From the NCBI GenBank assembly GCA_963779325.1, contig CAVZXS010000037.1, forward strand, positions 558,001-622,000: a stretch of 64,000 nt of DNA, given 5' to 3'. Below are positions 8,436 to 17,625 of the stretch, in pieces. The DNA comes from CAVZXS01 sp963779325. GTDB lineage: Bacteria; Bacteroidota; Bacteroidia; Chitinophagales; Chitinophagaceae. A program made the position numbers and the translations under genes. Position 1 is the stretch's first letter; each line of letters begins with the position of its first letter. The notes beneath the pieces are model-generated. The model ran no database searches and was not told the origin of the DNA. It worked only from the letters and a program-made list of their open reading frames with translations.

Positions 8436-10287
8436 TATTCTTTCCCTTCATAGCCGCGCCGATGGCTTCATCCATTACGCGTTCTGCATAAGGTCGCGAT
8501 ATTTCGTTGAGTGTTTCTATCTTTTTATGAATAACATCCTTATCCGTCAATTTCATTGAACCCTCGACTTCCTTAATCGCATTTTGTGTAATGGCAATTT
8601 CCCCGGCGGTAAGCAATGATTTATTTTTAATTAAAAAATTATTGGTGGTGTCTATTATTTGCTGTGCTTCGGTTTGCGCTTCTACCAATGCACGGGTATG
8701 CATATCATCTTTAGCATGGGTAATGGAGTCAAGCAGCATTTTTTCTACTTCCGCATCCGTCAATCCGTACTGCGGTTTTACTTCAATGGTTTGCTGCACA
8801 CCGCTTCTTAATTCTTTTGCCGTAACGACCAATATACCATCTGCATTTACTAAAAAAGATACCTCTACTTTGGGTAAGCCTGCGGGCATAGCGGGTATAC
8901 CGCTCAAATTAAATTCGGCCAGCTTACGATTGTCTTTTACCAAGTCTCTCTCGCCCTGGTACACAGAAATGCGCATACCGCTTTGTCCGTCTTTTTGCGT
9001 GGTATATTGCCTGCCTGCCTTAGTCGGTATTTTAGAATTTCGCGGAATCAATACATCCATCAAACCGCCCATCGTTTCCAGGCCCAATGACAACGGCGTT
9101 ATATCCAATAATAAAAAATCTTTATTGTTACCCGCTAAAATATCGGCTTGTACTGCCGCGCCCAATGCTACTACTTCATCAGGATTGAGTGAATCATGTA
9201 CCGGCTTCCCAAAAAATTTACTGACCGATTCTTTTACCAACGGCGTTCGTGTAGATCCGCCTACCATAATTATTTCATCAATAGCAGCATTACTCAGCTC
9301 CGCATCTTTTAAAGCATTAGTACAGCATGTAATTGTTTTATCAACTAAAGGCTGTATCAATTTTTCAAACTCATCTTTGCTTAACTCAACCGGCTGACCG
9401 GCTGCTAAACCGGCGTATGAATTATTAACGCTGAGATATTTTTTTGCCTCCTCAGCTTTTAAACGCAACTCCTGCGCAAGACTTTTATTACTGTACACTT
9501 CTTCTTCAGACAAATCATTTTTTCCCGCCCAATACTTTACAATTTCTCTGTCAAAATCATCGCCACCCAAATATGTATCACCATTGGTAGACAGTACTTC
9601 AAATATACCGTTGGCAATTCGGAGAATTGAAATATCAAATGTTCCGCCGCCCAAATCATATACCGCTACTGTTTTTACCTCATCACTTCGTAAACCCAAT
9701 CCGTAAGCCAGGCTAGCAGCGGTTGGTTCATTTACAATTCGCAAAACATCTAATCCCGCCAGCTTTCCCGCATCTCTTGTAGCCTGGCGTTGTGCATCGT
9801 TAAAATATGCGGGTACGGTTATTACCGCTTTCGTTACCGGCGTTTTTAAAATATGCTCCGCTCTTTTTTGTAATTCTTTTAAAATAAAAGATGATAACTC
9901 GATGGGCGAATAAAATTTATCACCTGCCTGTATCTTCACCAGGCTATCCGAGTTGTCATCAATTACTTTGTAAGTAAAAAAAGATGATTGTTCTTTGAGA
10001 TCATTATATGATTTTCCCATTAACCGTTTGACGGAAAAAATAGTATTCTGCGGTTCGGTAATTAAATATTTTTTTGCTTCCTCGCCAACGGTAATATTTC
10101 CGACACCGTCAAAATGCACGACGGAAGGAACCAAAGAAGAGGAGTCATTTTCTTTAAGCGCTACGGGCTTTTTATCCGCTGGGTGAATGATGGCTACCAA
10201 ACTGTTGGTTGTGCCCAGGTCAATACCCACAATCATTTCCTGCTGTTGTAAACTGCCGGTTGCTATATTAATACCGATTTTTGCCAT
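8425..10287 (-). CDS. hscA: Fe-S assembly Hsp70 chaperone
   Basis: The 620-residue Hsp70 has phosphate-1 loop VGIDLGTTNSLVA (about 19-31), VYDLGGGTFDIS, and a substrate-binding half with DITPLSLGLETMGG. A short N-terminal extension before the ATPase domain (MAKIGINIATGSLQQQEM) and the absence of a long acidic C-terminal tail point to HscA rather than DnaK. HscA helps move [2Fe-2S] clusters from the IscU scaffold with HscB. No iscU, iscS or hscB is visible here, so the isc genes are elsewhere. It converges on the YfhO gene and is probably transcribed alone from a TACATTTG box at 10337-10330. Confidence 0.85.
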   Translation of the reverse strand: MAKIGINIATGSLQQQEMIVGIDLGTTNSLVAIIHPADKKPVALKENDSSSLVPSVVHFDGVGNITVGEEAKKYLITEPQNTIFSVKRLMGKSYNDLKEQSSFFTYKVIDDNSDSLVKIQAGDKFYSPIELSSFILKELQKRAEHILKTPVTKAVITVPAYFNDAQRQATRDAGKLAGLDVLRIVNEPTAASLAYGLGLRSDEVKTVAVYDLGGGTFDISILRIANGIFEVLSTNGDTYLGGDDFDREIVKYWAGKNDLSEEEVYSNKSLAQELRLKAEEAKKYLSVNNSYAGLAAGQPVELSKDEFEKLIQPLVDKTITCCTNALKDAELSNAAIDEIIMVGGSTRTPLVKESVSKFFGKPVHDSLNPDEVVALGAAVQADILAGNNKDFLLLDITPLSLGLETMGGLMDVLIPRNSKIPTKAGRQYTTQKDGQSGMRISVYQGERDLVKDNRKLAEFNLSGIPAMPAGLPKVEVSFLVNADGILVVTAKELRSGVQQTIEVKPQYGLTDAEVEKMLLDSITHAKDDMHTRALVEAQTEAQQIIDTTNNFLIKNKSLLTAGEIAITQNAIKEVEGSMKLTDKDVIHKKIETLNEISRPYAERVMDEAIGAAMKGKNIME

Positions 10288-10329
10288 ACAGAATTCAAAT
10301 TCTTACTATTAGTTATTTTATTCAATGTG

Positions 10330-10337
10330 CAAATGTA
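10330..10337 (-). promoter_or_regulatory. candidate -7 promoter box of hscA
   Basis: The minus strand reads TACATTTG, a full match to TANNTTTG, 42 nt before the hscA ATG. I see no clear TTG at the expected -33 distance. Confidence 0.45.
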
Positions 10338-10382
10338 ACGCTTCGAAACGTTGCAGGGTTTACGAAATAAATAAAAACGAAA

Positions 10383-10410
10383 TAAAAAACCCCCTGAAAA
10401 AATCAGAGGG
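10383..10410 (-). terminator. rho-independent terminator of the outer-membrane protein gene
   Basis: An 8-bp stem (10403-10410 with 10390-10397, one G-U wobble as RNA) has a 5-nt loop and, on the minus strand, a run of T (10389 to 10383). It lies 25 nt beyond the stop at 10436. Confidence 0.7.
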
Positions 10411-10435
10411 CATTTTTAACACCTGTGTTCAGGTT

Positions 10436-11026
10436 TTATAATGTAAGTCCGAGAGATAATTGTATAGCCTGGCTCTTCCATTTATCCTTATCATCAATAT
10501 CGTTTATGTTGCTGAGGCCAACTACATAGCGCCCGGTAACTCTCAATTTGCCCAGTTTCACCTGTGCGCCTGCAAGCATGGAGAGGTCGCCGTTTTTAAA
10601 TGCCGCCTCGCCGTTCTTTAAAAAGTTTTTATTCTGATCTATCAGCACACCAAACTGCGGGCCGGCCTGTAATGAAATGGGGCCTAAAAATTTATAACTA
10701 AGCACAATCGGTATTGATAAATAGTTCAGCTTAATACTTGTAGCATTGGCAGGGTCTATAACATTTTGATAAATGGCCTTATAGTTACTGTCCAGTCTTG
10801 TAGAATACTGGTTGTATAGCACTTCGGGCTGAAGCATAAATTTTTTACCCAAACCTATTTCGGCAAAGCCCCCGATATGATACCCGTAACGAAATTGTTC
10901 TTTAAATGATTTGCCGTCTACTTTAACTACATTGGCGCCGCCTTTTAAACCAACTTTAAATTGCGCTTGAAGAGATGCAGATACTAAAAGTATTGCCGCG
11001 AAAGTGAATATTAGCTTAGACTTCAT
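10436..11026 (-). CDS. PorT-family outer-membrane beta-barrel protein
   Basis: I use the ATG at 11026, giving MKSKLIFTFAAILLVSASLQAQ, a clear signal peptide cut after AQA/AQ. An upstream frame adds 11 residues that do not belong. The mature protein begins FKVGLKGGANV, the hallmark of Bacteroidota outer-membrane beta-barrel (PorT/OMP_b-brl_2) proteins. Alternating strands follow (FMLQPEVLYNQYS; LQAGPQFGVLID), ending in aromatic/hydrophobic LSLGLTL. It is 196 residues long and likely forms an 8-stranded barrel. The function is unknown. It has its own terminator and a 118-nt upstream gap, so it is probably monocistronic. Confidence 0.78.
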   Translation of the reverse strand: MKSKLIFTFAAILLVSASLQAQFKVGLKGGANVVKVDGKSFKEQFRYGYHIGGFAEIGLGKKFMLQPEVLYNQYSTRLDSNYKAIYQNVIDPANATSIKLNYLSIPIVLSYKFLGPISLQAGPQFGVLIDQNKNFLKNGEAAFKNGDLSMLAGAQVKLGKLRVTGRYVVGLSNINDIDDKDKWKSQAIQLSLGLTL

Positions 11027-11144
11027 ATAAATGGTTTTTTGTTTCAATAAAAGTTCCAACTATAATGCCGGTAATAAAATTACGCTGTTAAAATATATTA
11101 ACAGCCGTTACGGTTTTTTATTGTAAACACAATGTGAATATTAT

Positions 11145-12182
11145 CTAAAAAAACGCCCCGATGTTAACGGAGAAAATAGCATTGAAATTTTTTTCAGAAG
11201 CGGGGAAATAATAATCAAAGATTAATTGCGGCTGTATATAAATTTTTTTAAACGAATACTCTCCCCGCAGATACAGGGTGGTAGACAGGGGCTGAAAATT
11301 CAGCTTATCATCCAAATAAATATTTTCAGAATTGAATAAAATACTGTTCCCGCTTGTCTTAATCAATGCATACGTGTTGGAAGTTTGATTAAACCCGAAC
11401 TTTTGCGTACCGCTTGTAAGCATCAGTTGCGGTGTAAATCGTATATAATCATTTTTACCGAAAATATCCAGCCAATAAAAGTCATGCTTTACCGATGTCA
11501 TTACCGAAAAATCACTGATTGATTCTTTTGAATTAACTCTTGTAAAACCATTGGGACGAAGTCGCAATGAAGTAATCAACTCTTCTCTTTCTTCAAACTC
11601 TGATCTGCTGCCCCACCCGTAACTTACAGCCACCATCGGTCTCACCCACCATTTTCGCCAGGTGAAGTACCCGTATAATTCGTTTTGAATAGGCGTGGTA
11701 TAAAAAGGCAATTCATTTTTTGTAAAGAATTTTGTAAAAGAAACACCTGTTGCCAGGTTCCTGTTCCTTAAATAATCGTAAGAAGGACTTATAGAAAACT
11801 GGTAAAAATTTAATTGATCTTTATCATTCACCGCGGCAGATAACGCAGTAATACCAAGCCCGCTTTTATCATAATAGCCCAGAGCAGGCGAATAAGTGAT
11901 TCGCTGTTTTATGTCAAGGGAAAAACTTTCTTTGTTTAAATAATTAAAGTTGCCGTTGCTTACAGACAAACCCGTTAAAAAATAACTGCGGGGAGCGGCT
12001 ATTGAATCCAGGAAAAGCTCCATTTCATTGAGTAAAGATTCATAATCAAAATCATCAGTGTCGTTCAGCAGCGTATCATTTAGTTTAAAAATTGAGACAG
12101 AGGTATCAACAGGCTGTTGTTGGGAAAATGAAGTTATTCCGGGTAAGGAAAAAGCCACTATAATGAATAATTGTTTAATCAT
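11145..12182 (-). CDS. secreted protein, probable outer-membrane beta-barrel, function unknown
   Basis: The N-terminus MIKQLFIIVAFSLPGITSFSQ is a signal peptide. The 345-residue chain then has an acidic linker (DTDDFDYESLLNEMELFLDS) and repeated amphipathic, aromatic-rich strands (YFTWRKWWVRPMVAVSYGWG; FDYYFPA). It ends NIGAFF; a terminal Phe is the usual signature of outer-membrane barrels. I do not recognise a named family. A 10-bp GC-rich inverted repeat (12223-12249) lies 41 nt before its ATG. Confidence 0.65.
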   Translation of the reverse strand: MIKQLFIIVAFSLPGITSFSQQQPVDTSVSIFKLNDTLLNDTDDFDYESLLNEMELFLDSIAAPRSYFLTGLSVSNGNFNYLNKESFSLDIKQRITYSPALGYYDKSGLGITALSAAVNDKDQLNFYQFSISPSYDYLRNRNLATGVSFTKFFTKNELPFYTTPIQNELYGYFTWRKWWVRPMVAVSYGWGSRSEFEEREELITSLRLRPNGFTRVNSKESISDFSVMTSVKHDFYWLDIFGKNDYIRFTPQLMLTSGTQKFGFNQTSNTYALIKTSGNSILFNSENIYLDDKLNFQPLSTTLYLRGEYSFKKIYIQPQLIFDYYFPASEKNFNAIFSVNIGAFF

Positions 12183-12222
12183 TAATCAGGAAATATCAGT
12201 TGGTTCAATTTTATATTCTGTA

Positions 12223-12249
12223 AATCGGCAGGGCTATGACCTGCCGATT
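12223..12249. promoter_or_regulatory. GC-rich hairpin upstream of the barrel protein gene
   Basis: AATCGGCAGG (12223-12232) and its exact complement (12240-12249) flank a 7-nt loop. No good T-run follows on either strand, so it is a poor terminator. It may be a leader hairpin of the 12182 gene or processed 3' structure of the metallophosphoesterase mRNA. Confidence 0.45.
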
Positions 12250-12327
12250 ATTTCAAAGTTTAATTTACTGATCATCAACGATAAAATAAAGTCTTCCTTT
12301 ACATTGGCCACTTAAGCAAAATCAAAC

Positions 12328-13593
12328 TTATACCAATTCAAAAATGGTTATTTCAGGTAAAATACCCACACGACCGGGGTATCCTATGAAGCCAAATCCC
12401 CTGTTTACATAAAGTTTCTGATGCTCCGCCTCGTACAAACCTGCCCACTGCTTATACACATACTGCACGGGGCTCCATTTAAAACCGGGAATCTCAACGC
12501 CAAACTGCATTCCATGCGTATGACCCGATAAAGTAAGATCTATTCCCCGGTATTGTTTTGTCACCTCGCTGTTCCAGTGCGAAGGGTCATGACTCAGTAA
12601 AATATTAAAATGATCTTCGGAAACACCTTCATAAGCTTTGCTTAAACTGCCGTAACTGTGAAAATTCCCTCTTCCGCTTATGTTCTGAACGCCGATCAGG
12701 TTTATTTTTTCATCGCCCATTGTAAGTTCGGCATTTTCATCCAATAAAAGTCGCCATCCCATGGATGCGTGTACTTTTTTCAAGGCCTCCAGGTTCTGCT
12801 GTTTTTGTACACTAAAACCGTTTTGATCCATATCATCCCACTTTACATAATCAGCATAATCGTGATTGCCAAGTGTGGAATAAACTCCCAAAGGCGCATT
12901 TAACTTGCTGAATACATCAATATAATCGTCCATCTCCTCCGCTTTATTGTTTACCAAATCGCCGGTAAATAAAATCAGGTCGGGCTTTTCGTTCAAAATT
13001 TTTTGAACACCTTTCAGCACCGCATCTTTATTGGTAAAGCTACCCGAATGAATGTCTGAAATATGAGCAATCTTTAAACCTTTAAAAGAAGAGGGTATAT
13101 TTTTAAATGCCAACGGAATCTTGTTTACACGGTAATTATATTTATTGCCAAAACCATACACCAGCGTACCAAACAGGCCTCCGCCTGCAAGCATACCAAT
13201 CCAACTGAGAAATGCCGATCTTGAAATACGTTCGCCTTGCGTTGTTTCCACTTCGGTATTTGAAAAAAAGAATTTAGCAGCCACCCACTGAATTCCTCTT
13301 CGGATATCATCTACCAAAAAGAATACGGCCGCGATAAGTTTTGCAAAAAATAAACCGGCGATAATGGCAAAGACGCTGCTGCGGATTACTTTACTCAGAT
13401 TTTCGAACTGCAGGTAGGGCAATATGATTAATACCACTATCGCCGAAACAGACAGTAACCAGTAAGAAGAATGAATAATCATTCGGGTTTTATGACCCGA
13501 TGATTGTGTGAGTACCTTAAGAGCCTGAAAAACATAAAGATCAAGCAGTACCATGAAACCTATTAATACCCACCAGAAAGGAGAATTACGCAT
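12328..13593 (-). CDS. membrane-anchored metallophosphoesterase
   Basis: The ATG at 13593 is preferred over an upstream TTG (13614), giving 421 residues that start MRNSPFWW. Four membrane segments fill about 1-175. A calcineurin-like domain follows with all metal motifs: HISDIHSG, GDLVNN, LGNHDYADY, LSHDPSHW and SGHTHGMQFG. This is the YkuE/YaeI layout. Relatives hydrolyse phosphoester bonds such as UDP-diacylglucosamine pyrophosphate or other lipid-linked phosphates; the substrate here is not evident. The catalytic domain follows the fourth helix, and its side of the membrane is uncertain. An IR lies between it and the downstream barrel gene. Confidence 0.82.
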   Translation of the reverse strand: MRNSPFWWVLIGFMVLLDLYVFQALKVLTQSSGHKTRMIIHSSYWLLSVSAIVVLIILPYLQFENLSKVIRSSVFAIIAGLFFAKLIAAVFFLVDDIRRGIQWVAAKFFFSNTEVETTQGERISRSAFLSWIGMLAGGGLFGTLVYGFGNKYNYRVNKIPLAFKNIPSSFKGLKIAHISDIHSGSFTNKDAVLKGVQKILNEKPDLILFTGDLVNNKAEEMDDYIDVFSKLNAPLGVYSTLGNHDYADYVKWDDMDQNGFSVQKQQNLEALKKVHASMGWRLLLDENAELTMGDEKINLIGVQNISGRGNFHSYGSLSKAYEGVSEDHFNILLSHDPSHWNSEVTKQYRGIDLTLSGHTHGMQFGVEIPGFKWSPVQYVYKQWAGLYEAEHQKLYVNRGFGFIGYPGRVGILPEITIFELV

Positions 13594-13971
13594 AGAAATT
13601 TTAAATTCAGACAATAAAGATGAGAAATAATTTTTGGCTTTCCGGTTTTAAAGCCGGCTTTCAGGTTTTTATAACAACCCGCATGTCTTTTTGTTAGCTT
13701 TTTATAGCGATGAACACCTATTTTTGCCAACATTGCATCAGGCGGTTTGTCAGTAATTTATGCTTAAACTCCGGGCTGCATAACCGGGCAAAACTTAATT
13801 TTGCAATATTGCCAAATGGCAACAACTTTACGAAAATGCGGCGGTGATGGCCGGCAGCGGCTGATTTTCAAAAGAGTTAGTTCTGTAAAGGATAAATAAA
13901 TCTTATAATTTTTTAAACTCTGCTGAGGGGTTTAATCTAAACAAGAGACCCTCGCGGGGATTGCGATACCT
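13594..13971. other. divergent intergenic region upstream of parA
   Basis: This 378-nt stretch separates the divergent metallophosphoesterase and parA genes. I see no ORF, tRNA or canonical parS (TGTTTCACGTGAAACA-like) site. It has a perfect 14-bp palindrome TTGCCA-AA-TGGCAA (13809-13822), an imperfect CCGG(T)TTTAAAGCCGG hairpin at about 13642-13657, and a GC-rich CCCTCGCGGGG near 13950. The 14-bp palindrome is a possible operator. Confidence 0.4.
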
Positions 13972-14775
13972 ATGGCAAGAATAATTGGAGTGGCAAATCA
14001 AAAAGGCGGTGTGGGGAAAACGACAACCGCTATTAACCTGGCGGCAAGCTTTGCCGTGCTGGAATATAAAACATTGCTGGTAGATGCCGATCCGCAAGCC
14101 AACAGCACTACCGGCGTGGGTTTCGACCTGCATAATGTAACCCAAAGCCTGTATGACTGTATGGTGAATGAAGCCAAGGCCAAAGATGTTGTTTTGAAAA
14201 CCGAAATACCCAATCTTGATTTAATACCCTCGCATATAGATTTGGTAGGCGCAGAAATAGAAATGATTAATTACCCCGGAAGGGAAAATGTATTGAAAAA
14301 TATACTGGAACCTGTTAGAAACGATTATGACTTTATAGTAATAGACTGCTCACCCTCGTTGGGTTTAATTACAGTAAATGCTTTGTCTGCCTCCGACTCG
14401 GTGGTGGTACCTGTACAATGCGAATTCTTTGCACTGGAAGGATTAGGTAAATTATTAAACACCATTAAAATTGTTCAAAGCCGCTTAAATACATCGCTTG
14501 CTATAGAAGGTATTTTGATGACGATGTATGACGGAAGATTGAGATTGAGCAACCAGGTAATAAGTGAAGTACGTCGGCATTTCGAAGATTTGGTTTTTCA
14601 AACTATTGTACACCGTAATGCAAAACTGAGCGAAGCGCCAAGTGTGGGCAAACCGGTAATTTTATATGATGCCGCCAGTAAAGGCTCCTTAAATTACCTG
14701 AACCTTGCAAAAGAAATTTTGCAAAAAAACAATATGACAAAAATTAAACAGGAAGAAAGAATACTTGAACTATAA
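13972..14775 (+). CDS. parA: chromosome partitioning ATPase ParA/Soj
   Basis: The 267-residue protein has the deviant Walker A KGGVGKTT at 11-18, DADPQANST and VIDCSPSLG, so it is a ParA/MinD-type ATPase. It lacks an N-terminal DNA-binding domain, as in chromosomal Soj proteins. With ParB it segregates the replication origin region. parB starts 68 nt downstream and a DUF5683 gene and dapB follow, an order common in Bacteroidota chromosomes. That argues for a chromosomal rather than plasmid par locus. Confidence 0.92.
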   Translation: MARIIGVANQKGGVGKTTTAINLAASFAVLEYKTLLVDADPQANSTTGVGFDLHNVTQSLYDCMVNEAKAKDVVLKTEIPNLDLIPSHIDLVGAEIEMINYPGRENVLKNILEPVRNDYDFIVIDCSPSLGLITVNALSASDSVVVPVQCEFFALEGLGKLLNTIKIVQSRLNTSLAIEGILMTMYDGRLRLSNQVISEVRRHFEDLVFQTIVHRNAKLSEAPSVGKPVILYDAASKGSLNYLNLAKEILQKNNMTKIKQEERILEL

Positions 14776-14843
14776 GAAGAAGGTATCAGCCCCCGTGCGG
14801 AATTTCTCCAAAACCTTAAGCTGTATACCCCAAACTCTGAAAC

Positions 14844-15761
14844 ATGACCACTCCCAAAAAAAATAATGAACTGTTAGGCAAAGGAATTCGTTCCTTATTG
14901 CAAAGTATCGATACGGATTTAAAAAATACAAGCGGGCATTTAAAATCTGATGTGGTAGAAACCGTAACTGCCACCAACCGTATTCCGTTGGATGAGATTG
15001 ATGCCAATCCCAAACAACCCCGCAGAGATTTTGATGAACAGGCATTGAAAGAATTGGCGCAATCAATAAAAATGCACGATGTTATACAACCGGTAACATT
15101 GACCAAAATGCCGGGCGGCCGATACAGGCTTATAGCCGGCGAGAGAAGATTGCGTGCCGCGAAAATTGCAGGCCTGAAAGATATACCCGCATACATACGC
15201 CAGGCGAATGACAGGGAATTACTGGAGCTTGCCTTACTTGAAAACCTGCAAAGAGAAGATTTAAATGCAATAGAAGTAGCGCTTAGTTATAAAAGAATGA
15301 TGGATGAGCTGGAACATACACAAGAGCAGGTGGCCGAGCGTATGGGTAAGGATCGCAGCACGGTAACCAATTATATTCGTTTACTGAAATTACCTCCCGA
15401 TATTCAAATAGCCGTGCGCAACGGAAGCATCAGTATGGGGCACGCCAGGGCATTGATAAATGTAGATACCGTAGACAGGCAGCTTTATATTTTTGATGAA
15501 ATAAAGGAAAAAGAACTTTCGGTAAGGCAAACGGAAGCATTGGTTCGTAATCTTTATAAAGGAGCCGATGGTGTTAAAAAATCCGCAAAAACGTCGCTGC
15601 CCGATGCTTATAAAAAAATAGAAGATAAATTAGCATCGCATTTCAGCACACGAGTAAAATTGAAACACAGCAAAAACGGCAGCGGCCAAATTACTTTTGA
15701 TTATTATACAACTGACGAGTTGACTAAGATGCTTAACCAAATGAATATATCGGCAGACTAA
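14844..15761 (+). CDS. parB: chromosome partitioning protein ParB/Spo0J
   Basis: The 305-residue protein has the ParB CTPase domain (about 45-140) with the arginine patch GERRLRAAK preceded by PNPKQPR-like NPKQPRRDF. A helix-turn-helix follows (QVAERMGKDRSTVTNYIRLL), then a C-terminal dimerisation region with a basic stretch. It binds parS and loads SMC or ParA near the origin. No convincing parS lies in the window. It is likely co-transcribed with parA. Confidence 0.92.
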   Translation: MTTPKKNNELLGKGIRSLLQSIDTDLKNTSGHLKSDVVETVTATNRIPLDEIDANPKQPRRDFDEQALKELAQSIKMHDVIQPVTLTKMPGGRYRLIAGERRLRAAKIAGLKDIPAYIRQANDRELLELALLENLQREDLNAIEVALSYKRMMDELEHTQEQVAERMGKDRSTVTNYIRLLKLPPDIQIAVRNGSISMGHARALINVDTVDRQLYIFDEIKEKELSVRQTEALVRNLYKGADGVKKSAKTSLPDAYKKIEDKLASHFSTRVKLKHSKNGSGQITFDYYTTDELTKMLNQMNISAD

Positions 15762-15798
15762 CTCCATCACATACAATCCTGCTAAAGGATAGACAAAA

Positions 15799-16491
15799 AT
15801 GCTAAACAGAATTAATAGTTTTTTCATGTACCGGGACAAATCAATTTTTAAAATTGGTAGGCCCGTTATTTTATTTACTATATCCTTTTCGCTGATATTT
15901 TTTTCCTCCGTTTGTAAGGCTCAAGAATCGCCGGCTACTGATAAAAAAGATTCATCCGCGGCAGGCAGCAAGAATATAACTCGTGAAATTGTTTCGATGA
16001 AGGACACGGCTGCGAAAAAGCCGCACAGTCCGCGTACCGCTGCTATCCGATCTGCCATACTGCCCGGCTTGGGACAGATTTATAATAAAAAATACTGGAA
16101 ACTGCCCATTGTATACGGTGCATTGGGTGTAACCGGTTACATTTTTTTTGATAATATAAAAGTATATAAGGAATCGAAATTTGCTTATGCGGCAAGGATT
16201 AAAGCAGAGCCTCCGTTGAGAGATTCAACGGATTATAATATACTTGAAACAAGATTTAAATTATACAGCGTAGGTTCTATCCGCAATCAACGTGATAAAT
16301 TCAGGCAATACATTGACTACTCCGTATTGTTTTTTGTATTCTTTTGGGGGCTGAATGTAATTGACGCATCAGTAGACGGCCACTTAAAAAGTTTTGATGT
16401 AAGCCCTAACCTCAGTTTGAAATTGAAAGCCGGCTACAGCGAAATGGCGAAAACGAGCGGGGTAAGTTTGGTAATGAAAATTGGCAAATAA
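15799..16491 (+). CDS. DUF5683 family membrane protein
   Basis: The 230-residue protein has an N-terminal hydrophobic export segment (about 22-42, VILFTISFSLIFFSSVCKAQ) and a low-complexity Ser/Asp/Lys linker. RSAILPGLGQIYNKKYWKLP and two further helices follow. The PGLGQIYN(K/G)KYWK motif defines DUF5683, which sits after parB in many Bacteroidota. Its function is unknown. The start may instead be the internal Met at residue 10. It is 37 nt from parB, so it is probably in the same transcript. Confidence 0.78.
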   Translation: MLNRINSFFMYRDKSIFKIGRPVILFTISFSLIFFSSVCKAQESPATDKKDSSAAGSKNITREIVSMKDTAAKKPHSPRTAAIRSAILPGLGQIYNKKYWKLPIVYGALGVTGYIFFDNIKVYKESKFAYAARIKAEPPLRDSTDYNILETRFKLYSVGSIRNQRDKFRQYIDYSVLFFVFFWGLNVIDASVDGHLKSFDVSPNLSLKLKAGYSEMAKTSGVSLVMKIGK

Positions 16492-16519
16492 TACTTCTGT
16501 GCTTCCATTAGCTTTTTAA

Positions 16520-16527
16520 TACATTTG
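16520..16527 (+). promoter_or_regulatory. candidate -7 promoter box of dapB
   Basis: TACATTTG matches TANNTTTG and ends 21 nt before the dapB ATG. No clear -33 TTG is seen. It may give dapB a promoter in addition to read-through from parA. Confidence 0.4.
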
Positions 16528-16548
16528 TCCGAATAATAATTTTACGAT

Positions 16549-17283
16549 ATGAATATCGCATTAATTGGCTATGGTAAAATGGGCAAGACCATTGAACAAA
16601 TAGCGTTACAAAGAGGACATAGCATCGTTTTAAAAATAGATATAAACAATGCGGCCGATTTCAACGCCGTAAATATGACTAAGGCAGATGTCGCCATCGA
16701 ATTTACTGCCCCGCATACAGCATTCGATAATATTTGCAAGTGTTTAAACTTTGGCGTACCCGTTATCAGCGGCTCTACCGGCTGGACAGAAAGAATGAAT
16801 GAAATAAAAAAACTTTGTACTAAAAAAAATGGTTCCTTTTTATATGCCAGCAATTACAGCGTAGGAGTAAATATTTTTTTTGAACTAAATAAAAAACTGG
16901 CGCAACTGATGGCGCCGCACGCCGAGTATAATGTAAGCATGACCGAAATACATCATACAGAAAAAAAAGACGCCCCCAGCGGTACGGCTATTACCTTAGG
17001 CGAACAAATTTTGGAAGAAGTGAAACGAAAAACAAAATGGGTGAATACAGTAAGTCCTTCCGATAATGATTCAGTAAAAGAAAATGAACTGGAAATAAAA
17101 AGCGAAAGAACTGACCCGGCTCCGGGTACGCACAGTGTTAAATATTCTTCTTCAGTTGATGATATTGAAATTATACATACGGCGCACAACCGTACGGGCT
17201 TTGCCTTGGGAGCTGTGCTTGCCGCCGAATTTGTTTATAACAAAAAAGGTGTTTTCTCGATGAAAGATGTTTTATCATTCTAA
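16549..17283 (+). CDS. dapB: 4-hydroxy-tetrahydrodipicolinate reductase
   Basis: The 244-residue enzyme starts MNIALIGYGKMGK, the dinucleotide-binding loop. It carries the family signature EIHHTEKKDAPSGTA with the catalytic His pair and Lys. DapB reduces the DapA product with NAD(P)H on the way to diaminopimelate and lysine, in the cytoplasm. FTAPHTAFDN and SGSTGW are further conserved sites. It follows the DUF5683 gene as usual in the phylum. The lepB gene often found next is replaced here by an acylphosphatase gene. Confidence 0.93.
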   Translation: MNIALIGYGKMGKTIEQIALQRGHSIVLKIDINNAADFNAVNMTKADVAIEFTAPHTAFDNICKCLNFGVPVISGSTGWTERMNEIKKLCTKKNGSFLYASNYSVGVNIFFELNKKLAQLMAPHAEYNVSMTEIHHTEKKDAPSGTAITLGEQILEEVKRKTKWVNTVSPSDNDSVKENELEIKSERTDPAPGTHSVKYSSSVDDIEIIHTAHNRTGFALGAVLAAEFVYNKKGVFSMKDVLSF

Positions 17284-17316
17284 TGTTTAAATACATCGGC
17301 CGTGTACAGCAATTCA

Positions 17317-17586
17317 ATGAATACAGTAAGGTTAGTTATTACAGGCAAAGTGCAGGGCGTTTTTTACAGGCAAAGCGCTAAAGAAAAAGCAATTGAATTG
17401 CGTATTACAGGTACAGTAAAAAATTTACCGGCAGGTGATGTAGAGATCATTGCGACAGGGTACCGTAAACAATTGGACAATCTTATCGCCTGGTGCAAAA
17501 AAGGGCCACCCAAGGCCGTTGTTACCAATGTACTGATTGAAGAACTACCACTTCAGTTATTCGAAAATTTCTCAATAATTCGATGA
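17317..17586 (+). CDS. acyP: acylphosphatase
   Basis: From the ATG at 17317 the protein is 89 residues, the usual length; a GTG 15 nt upstream is less likely. The signature GKVQGVFYRQSA carries the catalytic Arg, and GTVKNLPAGDVEI the catalytic Asn. It hydrolyses acyl phosphates such as carbamoyl or acetyl phosphate in the cytosol. It lies 33 nt after dapB, so it is probably co-transcribed. Confidence 0.88.
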   Translation: MNTVRLVITGKVQGVFYRQSAKEKAIELRITGTVKNLPAGDVEIIATGYRKQLDNLIAWCKKGPPKAVVTNVLIEELPLQLFENFSIIR

Positions 17587-17625
17587 GTGTATAAAAAACT
17601 CTACTGATCTATTAATCACAAAAGT

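Noticed and set aside
8591..9397. 268-codon ORF opposite hscA
   Set aside because: It is the antisense shadow of a fully conserved Hsp70 gene and shows no family pattern.
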